Origin: CAYFJO01 sp964343305
GTDB lineage: Bacteria; Planctomycetota; Planctomycetia; Pirellulales; Pirellulaceae
NCBI GenBank assembly: GCA_964343305.1
Contig: CAYFJO010000206.1
Coordinates: forward strand, 1-18,104
DNA: 18,104 bases
Direction: 5' to 3'
Shown: piece by piece, positions 13,784 to 18,104 of the stretch
Layout of the letters: the number at the start of each line of letters is the position of its first letter
How positions within the stretch are numbered: position 1 is the stretch's first letter
The notes under the pieces: generated by a model
What the model was told of the DNA's origin: nothing
The model's input: only the letters and a program-made list of their open reading frames with translations
The model's database searches: none
Position numbers and translations under genes: made by a program

Positions 13784-14413
13784 TCAAGAATCGGCCATTC
13801 TTTCACTTTTCAGGATTTCGTCGACTCTCAAAATCAGTCGGTTTTCGTCGTACACGCCCACAACCCACTCTGGTAGAACTTCGGTGGACAGTTCAGGCGC
13901 GGATTTCACGTGGTCGAGCGGGGCAGTATACAATTCTTCCACCTCGCCCACCAAGATCCCAATTCGCCGCCCCGCCGCCTCGACGACCACACACACTCGT
14001 TCGTCGATCAGTCCCGACTCGGCGATCCCAAACAGTTTTACCAGATCGACGAGCGAGATGATCGCCCCGCGCCAGTGAATCACACTGGGGATGAACCGCG
14101 GGGCACCCGGCACCGGAGTGTAATCGCTGAGCGGTTGGACTTCGATGATGTCTGAAACCGCAATGCCGTACCGCTGAGGCCCGTGGCAAAACGCCAAAAA
14201 AGATATCTGCGGACCCGCCGGTTTGCCTTTTCCGATTCGCCCGCGCAGCACCTTGGCCCGCTCCGCCAGCCTTTTGGCCAGCGCCTCTGGGTCAACTTTG
14301 CCGTGATCCTCGCTGTGCATCTCGTCGATGCGCTGTCGAAGCCGGACAAAAATGTCATCGGTATCTTCGATTTTCGATTTTGGATTTTCGATTTGTTCTG
14401 GTTGTTCGGTCAC
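13784..14413 (-). CDS. cheW: CheW-type coupling protein 1 with N-terminal extension
   Basis: The 209-aa product has a CheW beta-barrel domain from about residue 68 to 205 (FLAFCHGPQRYGIAVSDIIE; VIHWRGAIISLVDLVKLFG with the conserved Arg at 115). An N-terminal extension includes a charged helix (VRLRQRIDEM) and the RAKVLRGR segment common in long CheW proteins. CheW links receptors to CheA in signalling arrays. Residues 7-17 (QIENPKSKIED) are encoded by four heptamer repeat units, whereas its paralogue at 17305-17913 lacks most of them, so the repeat has lengthened this N-terminus. The start is GTG 14413, overlapping the TGA of the protease-like fragment (GTGA). No strong ribosome site is seen. 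About 80% identical by eye to the other CheW. Confidence 0.92.
   Translation of the reverse strand: MTEQPEQIENPKSKIEDTDDIFVRLRQRIDEMHSEDHGKVDPEALAKRLAERAKVLRGRIGKGKPAGPQISFLAFCHGPQRYGIAVSDIIEVQPLSDYTPVPGAPRFIPSVIHWRGAIISLVDLVKLFGIAESGLIDERVCVVVEAAGRRIGILVGEVEELYTAPLDHVKSAPELSTEVLPEWVVGVYDENRLILRVDEILKSERMADS
14369..14396. repeat. Heptamer repeats in the cheW1 N-terminus
   Basis: Four perfect 7-bp units (GATTTTC, GATTTTG, GATTTTC, GATTTGT) lie in frame in cheW1 and encode QIENPKSKIE on the minus strand. Three units equal seven codons, so the block yields a heptapeptide-like pattern. Confidence 0.85.
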
Positions 14414-14547
14414 GCTACTCGTTCCAAAACGATCGAGCGTTGGTCGAAGTTGATTTCCAACCGATAACGTCGCAACAAGTGAGTGCCAATGAGAATATCA
14501 TTTCCTGACGAAACTAAACCGTTAGTCCTTTTTTTGAATCTTATTTT
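14410..14547 (-). pseudogene. C-terminal fragment resembling a clan AA (retropepsin-like) aspartic protease
   Basis: The frame ending with TGA 14410-14412 encodes about 45 residues after the palindrome, including SSGNDILIGTHLLRRYRLEI and NFDQRSIVLERVA. The pattern (I/L)LIGxxLLRRxRLxxxF-x-x-R-x-(I/V)xLE is typical of the C-terminal end of small clan AA aspartic proteases. The catalytic DTG part is not present. The frame runs upstream straight into the palindrome at 14548-14578 and stops making sense there, so the 5' part seems lost. The stop codon overlaps the cheW1 GTG. Identification rests on a short motif and is tentative. Confidence 0.45.
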
Positions 14548-14775
14548 CGCCCCCACTGAGCTCTGCTCAGTGGGGGCGCATGATTTTGTACTTTCCGTCA
14601 AAACTAATCATTCCGTCCACCGAGCAGAACTCGGCGGGGCAGCTCTGTGATTCTGTTTTGGACGTTAGTGCAAAATCATCGCTTCCACCGAACAGAGTTC
14701 GGTGGGGAGCCGAAAACGGTTGTTGGGTTCCTAGTAGTGCAAAGTCGTGCTCCCACCGAGCAGATCTCGGCGGAG
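14548..14775. repeat. Array of four palindromic elements at about 68-base spacing
   Basis: Copy A has 14-bp perfect arms (14548-14561 and 14565-14578, CGCCCCCACTGAGC and complement). Copy B is CCACCGAG...CTCGGCGG at 14617-14637. Copy C is CCACCGAAC-AGA-GTTCGGTGG at 14685-14705. Copy D is CCACCGAG...CTCGGCGG at 14753-14773. Centres of B, C and D are 68 bases apart, and A-B is 64. C and D are preceded by TAGTGCAAA(A/G)TC(A/G)T, and A carries a similar motif on the opposite strand. This fills the main gene-free stretch between mcp2 and cheW1; nothing else coding is seen there apart from the protease-like fragment. Confidence 0.8.
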
Positions 14776-14778
14776 AGG

Positions 14779-14827
14779 CAAATCACAAATCTCAATGCAA
14801 AAATTGCAAATCTAAAATCGGCAATCC
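14779..14827. repeat. Heptamer repeats abutting the mcp2 stop codon
   Basis: Seven consecutive 7-bp units (CAAATCA, CAAATCT, CAATGCA, AAAATTG, CAAATCT, AAAATCG, GCAATCC) run exactly up to the base before the mcp2 stop codon at 14828-14830. The opposite-orientation partner expected from other junctions is missing here; related units occur instead at the start of cheW1. Confidence 0.85.
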
Positions 14828-17239
14828 CTACACTTTGAACCGTTGCATGGTTTCGTTTAACGTGCCGATCTGTTGGTCGATCTCGGTGATCGACTTTTGG
14901 GTTTGTTCGGCCGAGGCCGAGGTTTCCTTGGACGCGCTTTCAACTTCCGTCAGGCCCGCGACCAACTCGGTGATGCCTTCCTCTTGCTGTTGAGCGCCGC
15001 CGGCGATTTGCGTCATGGCGTCGGCGGTCTGGGCGAATGCGGCAACCATCTCGTCGAATTGGTCGGCCATCGTTTTCACCATCGTGGCCGTTTCGTCCGA
15101 TTGGCGGCTTCCTTGTTCGATGCGGTCGACAACCGACTGAAGCGAACGTTGCGTGTCACCGATCAGCGTCGAAATGTTGCCGGCGGCGGCTTTTGACTGG
15201 TTGGCCAATTCGCGGACCTGCGTGGCCACGACCGCAAACCCTTTGCCTTCTTCGCCAGCACGGGCGGCCTCGATCGAGGCGTTCAAGGCCAGCAGTTTCG
15301 TTTGCTCGGCAATCTCGTTGACCGTGTCAGTAATATCCGTAATCCGCTGCATCTGGTCGGCAAATTGCAGCACCGTCTCGCCCGCGGCACGGGCATCGTC
15401 GCGCACGGCTTCTGCTTGCTGGGCAGACTGCTGGGCCAGCGTGCGCCCTTCGCTGGCTTGCTTGGCCGTTTCTCCCGACGCCTCTTGAACCGATCGCGCG
15501 CGGTCGGCGAACTCCTGGATTGTCGTCTTGAACTCCTCGGCCGTCGAGGAGATTTGATTGAGCGACGTGACCGACTCGTTCAGGCTGGCAAGCTGCTGCT
15601 GCGACGACGTGTTGATCTCCTGGGTCGCCGTGCTCAACTGGCTCGTTAGCTCCTGGTTTTGACGGAGCAGTTCCTTCAGTGAACCGACCATCTTGTTCAA
15701 TGCGGTTGCGATTTGACCCATGTCATCGGACGATTCTTTCAATTCCTGCTGCGTCAAATCTCCCTCGGCAACCGCCGCGGCAGTTTCGGCAATCTGCGCG
15801 ACGGCTCGCTTCTGGTCGCTGACATCGGTGGCGTATTTGACGACCTTCACCGGCTGGCCGTCGATCAGGATCGGCGTGGAGCTGGCCTGCAGCCAAACGG
15901 CCTGGCCGCCCTTGCCGATGCGTTGGAACTCGCCCGCTTGATGCTCGCCTCGATTTAGTCGTTCCCAGAACTCGTGGTACTCGGCGCTGCGAGCGTACTC
16001 TGGGTCGACGAACATGCTGTGGTGTTTGCCCTCGCATTCCCCAAGGGTGTATCCGATGGCACTCAGGAAACTGTCGTTCGCCGTGATGATCGTCCCGTCC
16101 ATGTTAAATTCGATCACCGCTTGCGTGCGGTTGATGGCAGCAATCTGGCCCTCGAAGTCTGCATTCCTCAGCGTTTGCTCAGTAATGTCGGTGGCGAATT
16201 TGACGACCTTTACCGGTTGGCCGTCGATCAGAATCGGTGTGTAACTGGCCAGCAGCCGAACTTCCCGGCCGCCCTTGCCGATGCGATTAAACTCACCCGC
16301 CTGGTGCTTGCCCCGATTCAGTTGCTCCCAGAACGTGCGGTACTCGGCACTCTGGCGGAATTCGGTTGTCACAAAAATACTGTGGTGCTTGCCCTGGATT
16401 TCATCAAGCGAGTAGCCCATGGCGTCCAGAAAATTGTCGTTGGCCGTGATGATCGTGCCGTCCAGTTCGAACTCGATCACCGCCTGGGTTTTGTTGATGG
16501 CGGCAACCTGCCCTTCGAAGTTCGCACTTAGCTGCTGCCGTTCACTGAAGTCCCGTGTGACACTTCGAGAAACTTGTCTGCCGGTGATAGACACCGCCAC
16601 CACAGCCACGATGGTGCCAAGGATGGTGAAGACATAGGTGAGTGTGGCCCAGAAACTAGCCGCACTCTCGCGACTCTCAAGCAGCGTCTCCTCGGCGTTA
16701 GTCATCTCGCGCACGACACCACGCATGTCGTCCATGATCTTTTTTCCCTCGTCTGATTTTACGAGTGCAAGTGCCTCATCGGGCGTGCCGGCGTCGTGCA
16801 AGTCGATTGTTTGTTTGAGTTCTGCCAGTTTTGCTACGATCAAATCAACAAGGTTCTTTTCGCCATATTGCATATCCGAATGAGGGTTTTGATGATTGGG
16901 CGTTAGTTTGCTCACATCGCCTATCCGCTCCTGTTGGTCTTTATTATCCGCCGTCCGCTGTTGCAACTCAACAATGACAATAGGAATCGCATTCAGCGCA
17001 TCGTTGTACGGGTCCAAATATGACTTGTTGCTGGTCAGCAGATAGCCCCGCTGGCCGATTTCGGTGTCCTGCAACTCCGACAACAGCGATTCCAAATCGG
17101 CGAGCACCTGATGGGTATGGGTCACCCAATACGTGTTTTTCTGAAGGTTGTACGAGTTGAGGCCGGACACCAAGGCGATGACGACCAGAATGGACAGTGC
17201 CAGCCCAAATCCGCGAATGATTTTTTTCCCGATGTCCAT
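14828..17239 (-). CDS. Methyl-accepting chemotaxis protein with CHASE3 and two PAS domains
   Basis: The 803-aa receptor has TM1 at about 8-28, a CHASE3-like extracytoplasmic helical domain at about 36-195 (DTEIGQRGYLLTSNKSYLDPY region) and TM2 at about 197-218. Two tandem PAS domains (about 240-353 and 362-474) are roughly 70% identical by eye. A HAMP-like half (AAVAEGDLTQQEL) then leads to the signalling domain from about 525 to the end, with the tip NEIAEQTKLLALNASIEAAR at 641-660. The two PAS domains share TQAVIEFxxDGTIITAND, and a bound cofactor or ligand cannot be read from sequence. ATG 17239 is supported by GGAG 6 bases upstream; an ATG 4 codons and a TTG 23 codons earlier are less likely. 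It follows cheW2 with a 65-base spacer that forms a hairpin. No CheR-tethering pentapeptide ends the protein. Confidence 0.95.
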   Translation of the reverse strand: MDIGKKIIRGFGLALSILVVIALVSGLNSYNLQKNTYWVTHTHQVLADLESLLSELQDTEIGQRGYLLTSNKSYLDPYNDALNAIPIVIVELQQRTADNKDQQERIGDVSKLTPNHQNPHSDMQYGEKNLVDLIVAKLAELKQTIDLHDAGTPDEALALVKSDEGKKIMDDMRGVVREMTNAEETLLESRESAASFWATLTYVFTILGTIVAVVAVSITGRQVSRSVTRDFSERQQLSANFEGQVAAINKTQAVIEFELDGTIITANDNFLDAMGYSLDEIQGKHHSIFVTTEFRQSAEYRTFWEQLNRGKHQAGEFNRIGKGGREVRLLASYTPILIDGQPVKVVKFATDITEQTLRNADFEGQIAAINRTQAVIEFNMDGTIITANDSFLSAIGYTLGECEGKHHSMFVDPEYARSAEYHEFWERLNRGEHQAGEFQRIGKGGQAVWLQASSTPILIDGQPVKVVKYATDVSDQKRAVAQIAETAAAVAEGDLTQQELKESSDDMGQIATALNKMVGSLKELLRQNQELTSQLSTATQEINTSSQQQLASLNESVTSLNQISSTAEEFKTTIQEFADRARSVQEASGETAKQASEGRTLAQQSAQQAEAVRDDARAAGETVLQFADQMQRITDITDTVNEIAEQTKLLALNASIEAARAGEEGKGFAVVATQVRELANQSKAAAGNISTLIGDTQRSLQSVVDRIEQGSRQSDETATMVKTMADQFDEMVAAFAQTADAMTQIAGGAQQQEEGITELVAGLTEVESASKETSASAEQTQKSITEIDQQIGTLNETMQRFKV

Positions 17240-17255
17240 TATGTGCTCCATTTGC

Positions 17256-17306
17256 GATTTGCGATTTTGTTGGTCTTCCGATTCATCCAACCGAAAATCG
17301 CAAATC
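17256..17306. repeat. Inverted heptamer repeat pair between cheW2 and mcp2
   Basis: GATTTGCGATTTT at 17256-17268 pairs perfectly with 17294-17306, and GTTGG (17269-17273) pairs with CCAAC (17287-17291) after a 2-base bulge. The loop is 13 bases. The right arm enters the cheW2 stop codon and the left arm lies just upstream of the mcp2 ribosome site. Confidence 0.85.
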
Positions 17307-17913
17307 AAAAACTCGTTAGTCGTTCGTCTTGCAGTATCTGGTCGATGCGCAGAATCAAACGGTTTTCGTCAAACACGCCGATGACCCACTCTGGCGGCAC
17401 TTCGGTGGGCAGTTCCGGCGCGGGTTTCACTTGGTCAAGCGGGGCGGTGTACAACTCTTCCACTTCACCCGCCAAGATGCCGACGCGCCGGCCCGCCGCC
17501 TCGACGATCAGACACGCTCGTTCGTCGATCAGTCCCGACTCGACGATCCCAAACAGTTTTACCAGATCGACGAGGGAAATGATGGCGCCTCGCCAATGAA
17601 TCACGCCGGCGATAAACGGCGGCGCCCTCGGCACGGGAGTGTAATCGCTGAGCGGTTGGACTTCGATGATGTCGGAAACCGGAATGCCATACTTCTGTGG
17701 TCCGTGGCAAAACGCTAAGAAAGATATCTGCGGACCCGCTGGTTCACCTTTCCCGATTCGCCCCCGCAGCACTTTGGCCCGATCCGCCAGTTTCTTGGCC
17801 AACGCCTCTGGATCAACTTCGCTGCGATCGTCGCCGCGCATCTCGTCGATGCGCTGTCGAAGCCGGACAAAAACGTCGTCGGCATTTTCGATTTGTGGTT
17901 GTTGTTCGCTCAT
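17305..17913 (-). CDS. cheW: CheW-type coupling protein 2 with N-terminal extension
   Basis: The 202-aa product is the closer-to-promoter paralogue of the CheW at 13784-14413. It has the same charged N-terminal helix (VFVRLRQRIDEM), RAKVLRGR segment and CheW domain from about residue 61 (FLAFCHGPQKYGIPVSDIIE; VIHWRGAIISLVDLVKLFG). ATG 17913 begins MSEQQPQIEN; an upstream alternative at 17970 would add an aromatic-rich stretch not shared with the paralogue. It is the first gene of the visible che cluster and precedes mcp2, just as cheW1 precedes mcp1, so each receptor seems to have its own coupling protein. Only a trace of the heptamer repeat (coding PQIEN) is present in its N-terminus. Confidence 0.92.
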   Translation of the reverse strand: MSEQQPQIENADDVFVRLRQRIDEMRGDDRSEVDPEALAKKLADRAKVLRGRIGKGEPAGPQISFLAFCHGPQKYGIPVSDIIEVQPLSDYTPVPRAPPFIAGVIHWRGAIISLVDLVKLFGIVESGLIDERACLIVEAAGRRVGILAGEVEELYTAPLDQVKPAPELPTEVPPEWVIGVFDENRLILRIDQILQDERLTSF

Positions 17914-18104
17914 CGTATGCGTCCATTCGTTGAACCGCAGTGGCCAATGGAAGCTGCTGAAAAAGTACAAGGGGTTTGTGGTAGTCTTTTTTGAGGTGGA
18001 TGGGAATAATGAAACCGACAGACGGACGTATTGCTCATCCCCTTACTCCGATCTCACATTCCGCACATCTTGGATTGGTAATTCTGTATTTTCTTTGTGC
18101 TCAC
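17914..18104. other. Upstream region of the che cluster with an open partial frame on the plus strand
   Basis: This stretch should contain the promoter or an upstream gene junction for cheW2, but I see no convincing -35/-10 pair on the minus strand. On the plus strand ATG 18000 or ATG 18009, preceded by GAGGTGG, opens a frame that is uninterrupted to the window edge (beginning MKPTDGRIAHPLTP from 18009). It holds only about 32 codons and no family is recognisable, so a divergent gene is possible but unproven. Confidence 0.25.

Noticed and set aside
14548..14578. Rho-independent terminator
   Set aside because: The 14-bp perfect stem is strong, but no T-run follows on either strand, and it belongs to a repeat family. 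Termination in the middle of the che cluster is not supported.
14548..14775. CRISPR array
   Set aside because: The 64-68-base spacing of palindromes looks CRISPR-like, but repeats are diverged, one is inverted, there are only four, and no cas gene is nearby. A REP-like palindrome cluster fits better.

Overview
The window looks like a chromosomal segment of a moderately GC-rich environmental bacterium, most likely a planctomycete (Pirellulaceae-like). This is an inference from gene types and repeat content, not a marker-gene placement. Supporting points are the C-terminus of a cytochrome-like protein overlapping a membrane-anchored VCBS/FG-GAP plus ASPIC/UnbV protein, a stand-alone Gfo/Idh/MocA protein, CheW proteins with long N-terminal extensions, and a high load of dispersed palindromes and 7-bp tandem repeats.

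Left part (1-6063): the 3' end of a probable multihaem cytochrome gene overlaps a 621-aa ASPIC/UnbV gene (+). Convergent to it is an Rrf2-type regulator with three closely spaced cysteines (-). Behind a perfect long inverted repeat comes a two-gene unit (-): a B12-reactivation (MetH-activation-like) protein and a UroD/MtaA-type methyltransferase, together suggesting a corrinoid methyl-transfer pathway. A Gfo/Idh/MocA protein (+) with a recognisable promoter diverges from this unit and lacks several usual catalytic residues.

Right part (6148-17913), all on the minus strand, is a chemosensory cluster. In transcription order it holds cheW2, mcp2 (CHASE3-PAS-PAS), a palindrome array plus a broken gene, cheW1, mcp1, a hybrid cheA-REC, a CheB-type receiver truncated by TAG, a complete cheB, and a REC-REC-histidine kinase. 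It ends in a C-terminal scrap of an Rcp1-like response regulator. No cheR is present. The arrangement suggests two receptor/CheW modules feeding one CheA, with several receiver domains downstream, including those fused to a phytochrome-type histidine kinase.

The most unusual signal is a heptanucleotide tandem repeat family (GATTTTC/GATTTTG/GATTTGC and a GCAATTG variant). It sits at most gene junctions of the che cluster, often as an inverted pair running from the stop codon of one gene to just before the start codon of the next. It also lies in frame inside the interdomain linkers of CheA, CheB and CheW. Three broken or truncated genes (Rcp1-like regulator tail, protease-like tail, CheB copy without its esterase domain) each lie next to dispersed repeats, so repeat-driven rearrangement is a plausible history of this locus.
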